Source of the DNA: Acidimicrobium ferrooxidans DSM 10331
GTDB lineage: Bacteria; Actinomycetota; Acidimicrobiia; Acidimicrobiales; Acidimicrobiaceae
Length of the DNA: 64,000 nucleotides
Direction: 5' to 3'
NCBI RefSeq assembly: GCF_000023265.1
Contig: NC_013124.1
Span: 682,001-746,000 of the forward strand
Notes under the pieces: model-generated
Databases searched by the model: none
What the model was told of the DNA's origin: nothing
Seen by the model: only the letters and a program-made list of their open reading frames with translations
Position numbers and translations under genes: made by a program
Shown: one piece after another, positions 41,503-50,600 of the stretch
Position numbering within the stretch: the stretch's first letter is position 1
How the letters are laid out: every line of letters begins with the position of its first letter

Positions 41503-43117
41503 TGTCACGCTTCCTCAACTTGGCGAAACCGTCACCGAGGGGACGATCACGAAGTGGCTGATCAAGGTGGGTGACACCGTCGAGATCGACCAGCCGATCT
41601 TCGAGGTCTCGACCGACAAGGTGGATTCCGAGGTCCCTTCGCCCGTCTCCGGGGTCGTCACCGAGATCCTCGTCCCCGACGGTGAGACCGTGGACGTGGG
41701 GACGGTCCTGTGCCGCATCGAAGCCGCGGCGTCGGCTGCGTCGGCATCATCGGGGCCCTCGACGCCTCCAGCCGCACAGGCCGCTCCGGCGCCACAGCCC
41801 GCGTCGGCGCCACAGCCCGCGTCGGCGCCCCAGCCCGCTCCGGCGCCACAGCCCGCGTCGGCGCCCCAGCCCGCTCCGGCGCCACAGGCTGCACCAGTGC
41901 CCCAGCCCGCACCAGCGCCCCAGCCCGCGCCGGTCGCGATGGCAACGAGCACCAGTTCGCAGCCAGCCCCGAGCACGCCTCCTGCTCCATCAGCGCCCGT
42001 GTCGCCGTCGCCGAGCACGGTCGAGGCCAACGGCGTCGCCGCCGGCAGCGGTCCCGAACGAGACCTCGATGGCCTCCTGCTCTCGCCGGTCGTTCGTCGT
42101 CTCATCATCGACAACGGCCTCGACCCGCGAGACCTCCACGGGACCGGCGTCGGCGGACGGATCACACGAGGCGACGTCCTGCGCGCCCTCGACGAGCGGG
42201 CCCGGTCGGCTGCGGGATCGGCTCCACCGGCCACGAGCGAGCCGGCCCCCTCGGTCGCCAACGAGCCGGCCCCCTCGGTCGCCCGTGAGGCAGCGCCGCA
42301 GCCGACGGCCGCGTCGGCGCCTGAGCTCTGGTCGCCGAGCCAGGAACCGACACCGAGCAACCGTGCCCAGCAGGTCGTCCCCGTGTCGGCCATGGAGCCG
42401 AGCGAACGTGATTACGTCGTGCCGTTCACGAACATTCGACGCCGTACCGCCGAGCACATGATCCGCTCCAAGGCCACCTCCGCTCATACGCTCATGTCGA
42501 TCGAGGTCGACTTCGAGGGTGTCGAGCAGGTCCGGCGACGTGTGCGTGAGTCGTTCGCTCGCGACGAGGGTTTTTCGCTCACGTACCTGCCGTTCGTGGT
42601 GCGAGCCTCCGTCGAGGCGATTCGCGCCTACCCCAACATCAACGCCTCGGTGCTCGGTGACGCCCTCGTTGTGCATCGGGACATCAACATCGCGATCGCG
42701 GTGGATCTCAACCTCGAGGGGTTGATCGCCCCAGTGATCCATGGGGCCGACGCCATCAGATTGCGCGGTATCGCTCGCGCGATCCACGACCTCGCTGCCC
42801 GAGCGCGCAGCCGCAAGCTGAGCGCCGACGACATCGCCAATGGCACGTTCACGATCACGAACCCGGGTCCGTTCGGGACCTTCATGACCGGGGCGATCAT
42901 CAACCAGCCTCAGGTTGCGATCCTCGCGACCGACGGGATCACCCGTCGGCCCGTGGTGGTCACGGATGCCCATGGAGCGGAGTCCATTGCGATCCACTCG
43001 GTGGGGCTGCTCACGGTCAACTTCGACCATCGGGCGATCGACGGCGCCTATGCGGCGGCGTTCCTTGCGAAGGCAAAGCAGGTGATCGAGCAGACGGCGT
43101 GGGAGCAGGAGCTGTGA
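41495..43117 (+). CDS. sucB: Dihydrolipoyl acyltransferase (E2) of a 2-oxo acid dehydrogenase complex
   Basis: This is a 540-residue E2. It has one lipoyl domain (residues 1-78, lipoyl Lys42 in STDKVDSE), an Ala-Pro linker with hexapeptide repeats (99-147), a peripheral-subunit-binding domain (193-236, SPVVRRLIIDNGLD) and the catalytic domain with His512 in NFDHRAIDGA. The TTG start overlaps the lpdA stop. Sequence features cannot separate acetyl- from succinyltransferase; in actinobacteria one SucB-like E2 usually serves AceE, so the symbol is tentative. LipB-LipA is coupled downstream. Confidence 0.9.
   Translation: MADVTLPQLGETVTEGTITKWLIKVGDTVEIDQPIFEVSTDKVDSEVPSPVSGVVTEILVPDGETVDVGTVLCRIEAAASAASASSGPSTPPAAQAAPAPQPASAPQPASAPQPAPAPQPASAPQPAPAPQAAPVPQPAPAPQPAPVAMATSTSSQPAPSTPPAPSAPVSPSPSTVEANGVAAGSGPERDLDGLLLSPVVRRLIIDNGLDPRDLHGTGVGGRITRGDVLRALDERARSAAGSAPPATSEPAPSVANEPAPSVAREAAPQPTAASAPELWSPSQEPTPSNRAQQVVPVSAMEPSERDYVVPFTNIRRRTAEHMIRSKATSAHTLMSIEVDFEGVEQVRRRVRESFARDEGFSLTYLPFVVRASVEAIRAYPNINASVLGDALVVHRDINIAIAVDLNLEGLIAPVIHGADAIRLRGIARAIHDLAARARSRKLSADDIANGTFTITNPGPFGTFMTGAIINQPQVAILATDGITRRPVVVTDAHGAESIAIHSVGLLTVNFDHRAIDGAYAAAFLAKAKQVIEQTAWEQEL
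41789..41932 (+). repeat. Eight tandem 18-bp repeats encoding an Ala-Pro linker
   Basis: The E2 linker is encoded by 8 near-perfect units of 18 bp, each giving a hexapeptide of the form (A/V)PQ(P/A)A(S/P). The repeat makes a flexible arm for the lipoyl domain. Perfect direct units can gain or lose copies by slippage. A second, shorter 24-bp duplication lies further downstream in the second linker. Confidence 0.9.
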
Positions 43118-44721
43118 GCGACACCCTGCGCGTCCGGTGGCTCGGGCGAACCGATTACGACGACGCCCTCGAGCTCCAGCACCGCCTGCACGAGGGAACG
43201 GGGTCGTGGTTGCTGCTCCTCGAGCATCCGCACACCTACACGATGGGGGTGCGCGCGAAGCGCGAGCACGTGCTGGTGGACCCTGCCGATGTCGGAGCAC
43301 GGCTCGTGTGGACCGATCGGGGTGGTGACGTCACCTACCACGGACCCGGTCAGCTCGTTGCCTACCCCATCGTCGACGTGCCGGTCGAGCCCGACTCGAC
43401 GCCGCGCTACGTCCATCGACTCGAGCAGGTGCTGATCGAGACCTTGGCCGAGTTCCAGCTCGCTGCGTTCGCGTTGGACGGCTACCCGGGCGTGTGGGTC
43501 GACGCCGCGGCACCGCGCAAGATCGCGGCGATCGGCGTGAAACTCACGCGGGGTCGTTCACTCCACGGCATCGCGCTGAACGTCACGACGGACCTTGGGA
43601 TGTTCGGCCATATCGTCCCCTGCGGAATCCCCGACAAGCCGGTCACGTCGATGGCCGCCGAGGGCGTCAGGGTGAGTGTGGAGGACGTCGCGCGGGTCTT
43701 TGCCCGACGCTTTGCAGTGACGTTCGGACTCGAAGCCCGAAGTGCCGGTGTCGACTGGCCGGTCGCCCAGCCGGCGTCGTCCGAGTCGGCCACCTCGCCG
43801 GTCGAGCGGCGCTTGCAACGGGCCGGCGTCTCGCTCGGCGAAGCGGTTCCGTTCCATGCGCGCAAGCCGGCCTGGGTTCGACCACGTGTCCGTCATGGGA
43901 GCGAGGTCCTCGAACTCAAGCGTCTCGTCGGCCAACTGTCGCTCGTCACCGTCTGCGAGGAGGCGGGGTGCCCCAACCTCTCGGAGTGCTGGAAGGATGG
44001 GACAGCGACCTTCATGATCAACGGCGAGCGTTGTACGCGTGCGTGCACGTTCTGTCTGGTCGACACGAGCCATCCGCTGCCGCTCGACCCCGGCGAGCCC
44101 GATCGGGTGGCTGCTGCGGTGGCCGCCCTCGACCTCGAGTTCGCGGTCGTCACGGCCGTCGCTCGTGACGACCTGGCCGACGGCGGTGCCGAGGCTTTTG
44201 CGCGAACGATCCGGGCGATCAAACTGGCGCGTCCCACCACGCGAGTCGAGGTGCTGATCCCGGACTTCAAGGGCTCGGCGGCGGCGCTCGACACCGTGCT
44301 CGAGGCTGGTCCCGATGTGCTCAATCACAACCTCGAGACGGTGCTTCGTCTGCAGCGGGCCGTGCGGCCAAGTGCGCACTATGCCCGCAGTCTCGCGGTG
44401 TTGTCCCGAGCGCAGCGAGCCGGATTCGTCACGAAGTCCGGCCTGATGGTGGGGCTTGGCGAGTCGTTCGACGAACTCCGTGAGGCGATGGGGGATCTCG
44501 CCGCCGCAGGGGTCTCGATCCTGACCGTGGGACAGTACCTCCGTCCGACGCAGTGGCACGCGCCGGTCGCTCGGTACTGGCATCCCGAGGAGTTCGACAT
44601 GATCCGGGACTACGCCACCGAACTCGGGTTCCGCTTCGTCGAAGCCTCGCCGCTCGCACGCTCGTCGTACCACGCCAAGCGCGGATCGGACGCCGCGCAG
44701 GTCCTTGCGGAGCGCGCGTGA
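43114..44721 (+). CDS. lipB-lipA: Fusion of octanoyltransferase LipB and lipoyl synthase LipA
   Basis: This is a single 535-residue chain carrying two enzymes normally encoded separately. Residues 1-215 are LipB (GGDVTYHGPGQL at 70, Lys136 in RKIAAIG, Cys170 in HIVPCGI), which transfers octanoate from ACP to E2. Residues 245-535 are LipA, a radical-SAM enzyme with the auxiliary cluster cysteines 281, 286 and 292, the SAM cluster CTRACTFC (307, 311, 314) and the C-terminal SSYHAK. An Ala/Ser-rich linker joins them. The GTG overlaps the E2 stop; the next gene overlaps the stop again. Confidence 0.95.
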   Translation: MSDTLRVRWLGRTDYDDALELQHRLHEGTGSWLLLLEHPHTYTMGVRAKREHVLVDPADVGARLVWTDRGGDVTYHGPGQLVAYPIVDVPVEPDSTPRYVHRLEQVLIETLAEFQLAAFALDGYPGVWVDAAAPRKIAAIGVKLTRGRSLHGIALNVTTDLGMFGHIVPCGIPDKPVTSMAAEGVRVSVEDVARVFARRFAVTFGLEARSAGVDWPVAQPASSESATSPVERRLQRAGVSLGEAVPFHARKPAWVRPRVRHGSEVLELKRLVGQLSLVTVCEEAGCPNLSECWKDGTATFMINGERCTRACTFCLVDTSHPLPLDPGEPDRVAAAVAALDLEFAVVTAVARDDLADGGAEAFARTIRAIKLARPTTRVEVLIPDFKGSAAALDTVLEAGPDVLNHNLETVLRLQRAVRPSAHYARSLAVLSRAQRAGFVTKSGLMVGLGESFDELREAMGDLAAAGVSILTVGQYLRPTQWHAPVARYWHPEEFDMIRDYATELGFRFVEASPLARSSYHAKRGSDAAQVLAERA

Positions 44722-45839
44722 GCCTGGTCGAGCGCTACCCGGAACGACGTGCGGCGCTCGTCGGCGAGCTCGTCCGCAACGGCGTGGATGCGGCGATCGT
44801 GACCATCGGACCGGAGATGCCGTGGCTGATCGGCTACGAAGCGATGCCGCTCGAGCGCATCACGGCCCTGGTCGTGCGTGCCGATGGCACGGCGGTCCTC
44901 GTGGTGCCGCGACTCGAGGAGCCGCGGGTGCGTCATCGCGACGGGATCGACCTCGTCGCCTGGAGCGACGGGCAAGATCCGTTCGAGCTCGTGGCAGCTC
45001 TGCTCCCACCGACGGGGCGCATCGCGATCGGGGAGCGCGGGCGCGCGGGATGGCTCCTCGAGCTGCAGCGTCTGCGGCCCGGCTGTCGGTTCGAGCCGGC
45101 TGGTGCCCTGATCGGACCGCTGCGGCGGCGCAAGGACCCCGACGAGGTCGCGGCGTTGCGAGCAGCGGGGACGGCAGCCGACCACGTCGCCACGGCGCTC
45201 CTGGCGGGCGAGATCGCGCTGGTCGGAAGGACGGAGCGTGAGGTGTCGCGCGACATCGCCGAGCGGCTGATCGCGGCTGGGCATGCACGTGCCAACTTCT
45301 CGATCGTGGCGTCGGGGCCGAACGGCGCATCCCCACACCACGAGCCCGGCGCACGGCGCATCGAGATCGGCGACGTCGTGGTGTGCGACTTCGGCGGCAC
45401 GTTCGAGGTCGACGGCGAGCCGGGCTACTGCTCGGACACCACCAGGACGTTTGCCGTCGGGACGGCCCCGGATGGGTTCGCGTCGGTCTACGACGCCGTG
45501 TTAGGCGCGCACGACGCAGCGATCGCCGCGATCGTGCCCGGGATCGTAGCTGGTGAGGTGGATCGCATCGCGAGAGAGACGCTCGTGGAGGCGGGATATG
45601 CCGAGTGGTTCGTTCATCGGCTCGGCCACGGCATCGGGCTCGAGGAACACGAGGACCCGTTCCTCGCTCCTGGGGCCACGACGACGCTCGAGGTCGGTGA
45701 CGCCTTCTCGATCGAGCCGGGGGTGTATCTCCCCGGGAACTTCGGCGTGCGAATCGAGGACATCGTCGTCCTGACGGAACATGGGGTCGAGCGGCTGAAT
45801 CGCTCGAGCACGCAGCGGACGGTGCTCGAGGCGCGCTGA
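44718..45839 (+). CDS. M24-family Xaa-Pro peptidase-like protein
   Basis: This is a 373-residue protein with an N-terminal creatinase-type domain and the C-terminal pita-bread metallopeptidase fold. The dimetal ligands are in VVCDFGGTF, SDTTRTFAVG, HRLGHGIGLEEHEDP and FSIEPGVYLPGNFGVRIED. Function is Xaa-Pro aminopeptidase-like; substrate preference is unknown. The GTG start overlaps the LipA stop, so it is in the same transcription unit as the lipoylation genes. Confidence 0.9.
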   Translation: MSLVERYPERRAALVGELVRNGVDAAIVTIGPEMPWLIGYEAMPLERITALVVRADGTAVLVVPRLEEPRVRHRDGIDLVAWSDGQDPFELVAALLPPTGRIAIGERGRAGWLLELQRLRPGCRFEPAGALIGPLRRRKDPDEVAALRAAGTAADHVATALLAGEIALVGRTEREVSRDIAERLIAAGHARANFSIVASGPNGASPHHEPGARRIEIGDVVVCDFGGTFEVDGEPGYCSDTTRTFAVGTAPDGFASVYDAVLGAHDAAIAAIVPGIVAGEVDRIARETLVEAGYAEWFVHRLGHGIGLEEHEDPFLAPGATTTLEVGDAFSIEPGVYLPGNFGVRIEDIVVLTEHGVERLNRSSTQRTVLEAR

Positions 45840-45891
45840 GTCGGCCGCCACGTGCGTCGCGGTGGCCCCCGTCGAGCAGGTGTGCGCTCGA

Positions 45892-45897
45892 TAGGCT
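45892..45897 (+). promoter_or_regulatory. -10 box of the HtrA-like gene (leaderless)
   Basis: TAGGCT, 7 nt (GGCAGCC) and the ATG at 45905. The gap contains no ribosome binding site. Confidence 0.55.
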
Positions 45898-45904
45898 GGC
45901 AGCC

Positions 45905-47083
45905 ATGGCACAACGCAGTCTCTCCCGGCGTGCAACGGCGCTGGGCGTCGTCGTCGTGGTCGCGGTGGTGGCGGGCGGTGCCGGCGCGGTCGTTGCCACG
46001 CGCCTCTTTCCCCCGACCGTCCACCTCGATACGCCGGTGTCCCAGCTCAAGCCGGGGCCAGCGCTGGCCGGCGGCGTATCGATTCCTGCCATCGTGTCGT
46101 CGGTCTTGCCAGAGGTCGTCTCGATCGATGCCACTGGCGATCTCATCGGCGTGACGAACGGCGGCCCGTTCGGCCTCGGTGGCGGTCAGACGGGGGCGGA
46201 GTTCAAGTCCGCCGGGACCGGGATGATCGTCTCGACGAGCGGCCTCGTCCTCACCAACAATCACGTCATCGCGGGCGCGACCTCGGTCGCCGTCACGCTG
46301 GACGGAACGCACACGGCGTTGCCGGCCACCATCGTGGGCACGATTCCGTCGCACGACCTCGCGCTCTTGCGGATCGACCATCCGCCGGCCCACCTCCACA
46401 CCGTGACCTTCGGTGACTCGGCTGCACTGGTCCCAGGCGATGCGGTGATCGCGATCGGCAATGCGCTCGGCCTGCAGGCGGGTTCGCCGACGGTCACGAG
46501 TGGGATCGTCTCGGCCCTCGGACGGGTCGTGACGGCGTCGATCCCGACCACCGGCCAGACCGAGACGCTCGACGACATGATCCAGACCGATGCCGCCATC
46601 AATCCGGGGAACTCAGGAGGTCCGCTCGTCGACTCGGCTGGGGACGTGGTGGGCATGAACACCGCGGCTGCGGGCACGACGTCGGACGGTACCCAGGCGG
46701 AGAACATCGGCTTTGCGATCCCGTCCTCGGAGCTCATCGCGGAGCTCCCGGTCCTCGAGCATGGCGGCACGTCGGGAGCCCCTGGCGCCTTCCTCGGCGT
46801 CGAGGTCGAAGATGACTCCTCGGCGCTCGCGGCTCAGTTCGGGCTCCCGGTCTCGCAGGGGGCGGTCGTCGTGTCCGTCCTCCCTGGCACCGCTGCGGCG
46901 CAGGCTGGACTGAGCGCCGGCGACGTGATCGTCGCCTTCGATGGACACAAGGTGACTTCGGCGGCAGCGCTCGGCGCGATCGAGGAGACGTTGCACCCCG
47001 GCGACCAGGTATCGCTCTCGTACTGGACGTCGTCGTCTGAGCGAACGGTCACCGTGACGCTCGGGACTCGCCCGGCGAGCTGA
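45905..47083 (+). CDS. HtrA/DegP-like serine protease with PDZ domain
   Basis: This 392-residue protein has an N-terminal hydrophobic helix (residues 12-32) as anchor, a trypsin-like protease domain and one C-terminal PDZ domain. The catalytic triad is His in LTNNHVIAGA, Asp in SHDLALLRID and Ser in NPGNSGGPL. It would act outside the membrane in protein quality control. The Gly/Ser-rich segment before the triad is a typical linker loop. A leaderless -10 box decides the ATG. Confidence 0.93.
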   Translation: MAQRSLSRRATALGVVVVVAVVAGGAGAVVATRLFPPTVHLDTPVSQLKPGPALAGGVSIPAIVSSVLPEVVSIDATGDLIGVTNGGPFGLGGGQTGAEFKSAGTGMIVSTSGLVLTNNHVIAGATSVAVTLDGTHTALPATIVGTIPSHDLALLRIDHPPAHLHTVTFGDSAALVPGDAVIAIGNALGLQAGSPTVTSGIVSALGRVVTASIPTTGQTETLDDMIQTDAAINPGNSGGPLVDSAGDVVGMNTAAAGTTSDGTQAENIGFAIPSSELIAELPVLEHGGTSGAPGAFLGVEVEDDSSALAAQFGLPVSQGAVVVSVLPGTAAAQAGLSAGDVIVAFDGHKVTSAAALGAIEETLHPGDQVSLSYWTSSSERTVTVTLGTRPAS

Positions 47084-47094
47084 CTCGTCGCACG

Positions 47095-47664
47095 CTACTC
47101 GACGCCGACGTCTTTGGCCCGCAGGTGCATCCCTTCCTGCCAGCGAGCGAGCGTCCAGAGGGCGTCGGAGAGTCGGTTCAAGTACGCGCCGACGTGCGAG
47201 CTGGGCGCCGATGCGACGAAGCGGACCGCGAGGCGCTCCGCGCGCCGACAGACGGTTCGGGCGACGTCGAGCGCTGCCGCGGTCGGGGTTCCACCGGGAA
47301 CGACGAAGTCTCGAATCGGCTCGAAGCGTTCACTGACGTCGTCGATGAGCCGCTCGAGCCGCTCGACCATCGCCTTCGTCACGAGGGTTTCACCCGGGAC
47401 GAGCTTGCTTCGGTGCTCGGGCAGCGTGGCGACTTCGGCCATGAGGACCCACAGGTCGCGTTCCAGATCGAGACAGATGGTCGCGAGGTCGACGGCTGCA
47501 CTGGCCCTGACGACCCCGAGCTGGGCTTGGGTCTCGTCGACGGCTCCGTTGAGCTCCACTTGCGGGTGATCCTTCGGCAGTCGACCGCCATAGAGCATGC
47601 CGGTCGTGCCGCCATCGCCGCGACGCGTGTAGATCGGCGTCCGGCGTCGTGCTGCACCCTCCAC
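47095..47664 (-). CDS. PduO-type cob(I)yrinic acid a,c-diamide adenosyltransferase
   Basis: This 189-residue ATR makes adenosylcobalamin from cob(I)alamin and ATP. The N-terminal ATP site is IYTRRGDGGTTGMLYGG, followed by NGAVDETQAQLGVVRA and the C-terminal RRAERLAVRFV and LNRLSDALWTLAR. It supplies cofactor to the mutase in this window, whereas the divergent neighbour metH needs methylcobalamin. The start GTG has a GGGGAGG site; the promoter overlaps that of metH. Confidence 0.93.
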   Translation of the reverse strand: MEGAARRRTPIYTRRGDGGTTGMLYGGRLPKDHPQVELNGAVDETQAQLGVVRASAAVDLATICLDLERDLWVLMAEVATLPEHRSKLVPGETLVTKAMVERLERLIDDVSERFEPIRDFVVPGGTPTAAALDVARTVCRRAERLAVRFVASAPSSHVGAYLNRLSDALWTLARWQEGMHLRAKDVGVE

Positions 47665-47685
47665 GATCCACCTCCCCGGTCCCGG

Positions 47686-47692
47686 TAGCCTA
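47686..47692. promoter_or_regulatory. Bidirectional -10 element between ATR gene and metH
   Basis: TAGCCT on the plus strand (47686-47691) precedes the metH GTG by 7 nt. TAGGCT on the minus strand (47692-47687) lies 22 nt before the GTG of the ATR gene, which has its own ribosome site. One palindromic core (TAGCCTA) can thus give one leaderless and one leadered transcript for two B12-related genes. Confidence 0.55.
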
Positions 47693-47698
47693 GTTGTC

Positions 47699-50600
47699 GT
47701 GAGGACCTACGAGGAGCTGCTGCGTGAGCGTGTCGTCGTGTTCGACGGCGCGATGGGCACCAACCTGCAGCTGGCCGGCCTCGGCGCCGACGACTTTGGG
47801 GGTCCCGCGCTCGAGGGTTGCAACGAGATCCTCGTCGTGACGAGGCCCGAGGCGGTGGCCGCGGTGCACGACTCGTTCCTCGCCGTCGGTGTCGACGTCG
47901 TCGAGACCGACACGTTCGGCGCCTTGGCGCCGGTCCTGGCCGAGTACGGTATCGCCGAGCGTGCCTACGAGCTCAACCTTCGAGCGGCCCAGCTCGCTCG
48001 AGACGTCGCCTCTGGCTATGCGACGCCCGATCATCCTCGCTTCGTGGCGGGCTCGATGGGGCCGGGGACGAAGCTGCCCTCGCTCGGCCAGATCCCCTTC
48101 GAGGACCTGCGAGACGCCTACGAGGTGCAGGCCGAGGGCCTGATCGCGGGAGGTGTCGATCTCCTGCTCGTGGAGACGGTCTACGACCTGCTCTCTGCCA
48201 AGGCGGCGGTGATCGGCGCCCGTCGAGCCATGCGCCGACTGGGCCGCTCGGTCCCGGTCCAGGTGCAGGTGACGATCGAGACCACCGGTCGGATGCTGCC
48301 TGGCACGGAGGTTGGTGCGGCACTCGCCGCGCTGGAGCGTCTCGACCCGGTCGCGATCGGCATCAACTGCGCGACCGGTCCCGAGGAGATGGGCGAGCAC
48401 CTTCGGTATCTCTCGGAGCATCAGCGCGTGCCGATCTCGTGCCTGCCGAACGCGGGCATGCCCCACGTCGTCGACGGTCACATGCACTACGACCTGACCC
48501 CGGACGCCCTGGCGGCGGCGCACCGTCGCTTCGTCGACGAACTCGGGGTCGGGATCGTCGGTGGCTGCTGTGGCACGCGGCCCGAGCACCTGCGGGCCGT
48601 CGTCGAGGCCGTCGGTGAGGCGGTCCCGAGAGAGCGCCATCCGACGCCACGGGCACAGGTGGCGTCGCTCTACCAGGCGGTCGAGCTGCGACAAGACCTC
48701 GCCATCACTGCGGTGGGTGAGCGCACCAACGCCAACGGCTCTCGCCGCTTCCGCGACGCCATGCTCGCTCGCGACTGGGACACCTGTGTGCGCATGGCGC
48801 AGGATCAGGTTCGCGACGGCGCTCACATGATCGACCTCTGCGTCGACTACACCGGCGAGGACGGCACCGTCGCCATGGAGGAGCTCTCGAGCCGCCTCGC
48901 GACCGCGTCCACGTTGCCGATCATGATCGACTCGACCGAAGCGGCGGTGGTGGAGACCGCGCTCCGGCACCTCGGCGGCAGGCCGATCATCAACTCGGTC
49001 AACCTCGAGGAGGGTGAGGGGTCCAATACCCGGTTCGACTCCTTCTTGCGCCTCGCGAAGGACTACGGTGCGGCGGTGGTTGCGACCTGCATCGACGAGG
49101 AAGGCCAGGCGCGTACCGCGGCGCGCAAGGTCGAGATCGCCAAGCGGATCGTTGCACTCGCGGTCGAACGCTACGGCTTGGCCACCGACGACATCATCAT
49201 CGATCCACTCGTCCTCCCGGTGACGACCGGGATGGAGGAGTCACGACGTGACGCGCTCGAAACCATCGAGGCCCTGCGGCGCATCACCGCCGAGATGCCC
49301 GGCGTCTCGACGCTGGTCGGGTTGTCGAACGTCTCCTTCGGTATCAATGCGGCTGCTCGTGAAGCGCTCAACAGCGTGTTCCTCGCCGAATGCCAGGCAG
49401 CCGGCCTGAGTATGGCCATCTTGCACCCCTCGCGGATCCAGCCGCTCGCTCGCATCCCTGAGGATGTGCGCGCGATCTGCCTCGACCTCATCTACGATCG
49501 CCGCGGCCAGGGCGACCCGCTTGCCCGCCTGATCGAGCGCTTCGCGGACGTCCAGGCGGTCGCGGTCACGGGCGAGGAGCTCGAGGCCCTCTCCGTGCCG
49601 GAACGGCTGCACCGGCGCATCGTCGACGCCAATCGTCAGGGCCTCGAGGATGACCTGGCCGCCGCGCTCGGCGAGGGCATGAGCGCGCTCGGCGTGATCA
49701 ACGACGTGCTGCTCCCGGCGATGGCCGAGGTCGGCGACCTGTTCGGGTCGGGCCAGATGCAGCTTCCGTTCGTGCTCGCCTCGGCCGAGACGATGAAGCA
49801 GGCGGTTGCATGGCTCGAGCCCTACCTCGATCGCGCATCGGTGAACGATCGAGGCACCGTCGTGCTCGCGACCGTCCAAGGGGACGTGCACGACATCGGC
49901 AAGAACCTGGTCGACATCATTCTCACCAACAACGGCTATCGCGTGGTGAACCTCGGCATCAAGGTCGCCTTGTCGGAGATGCTGGCGGCCGCCGAAGAGC
50001 ACCATGCCGATGCGATCGGCATGAGCGGACTGCTCGTCAAGTCGACCCTCGTGATGCGCGACAACCTGGTCGAGATGAACGAACGAGGAATGGCCCACCT
50101 GCCGGTCATCCTCGGTGGCGCCGCGCTGACCCGTACCTTCGTCGAGCGGGACCTGCGCCAGGTGTACGACGGTCGGGTCTTCTACGGCAAGGACGCGTTC
50201 GAGGGGCTCGATGTGCTCGAGCGGTTGGGGCGCATCCGTCGTGGCGAGCTCGACGATCCCGAGTTCGGGCGTTCGATCCGGCAGTCGAGCACGAGGACGC
50301 CGCGGCTCCTGCGACGCTCGACGAGTGAGCGCACCGAGCGATCGCCGACGGTCGCGATGGACAACCCGATCTTCCGTCCACCGTTCCTCGGCACGAGAGT
50401 CGTGAAGGGGATCGCGCTGGACGACATCGCGGCCTACGTGAACGAGACCGCGCTGTTTCGTCACCAGTGGGGGTATCGACCCGAAGGCGATGAGGACGAC
50501 GCGGCCTTCAAGCAGCGCTTGCGCGCGGAGCTGCGCCGTCAGCTCGACCGTGCGCTCGTGGACCAGAGCCTGGTGCCCCAGGTCGTCTACGGCTACTTCG

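Noticed and set aside
47660-47700. B12 riboswitch upstream of metH or the adenosyltransferase gene
   Set aside because: The spacer is only about 35 bp and metH seems leaderless, leaving no room for a riboswitch.
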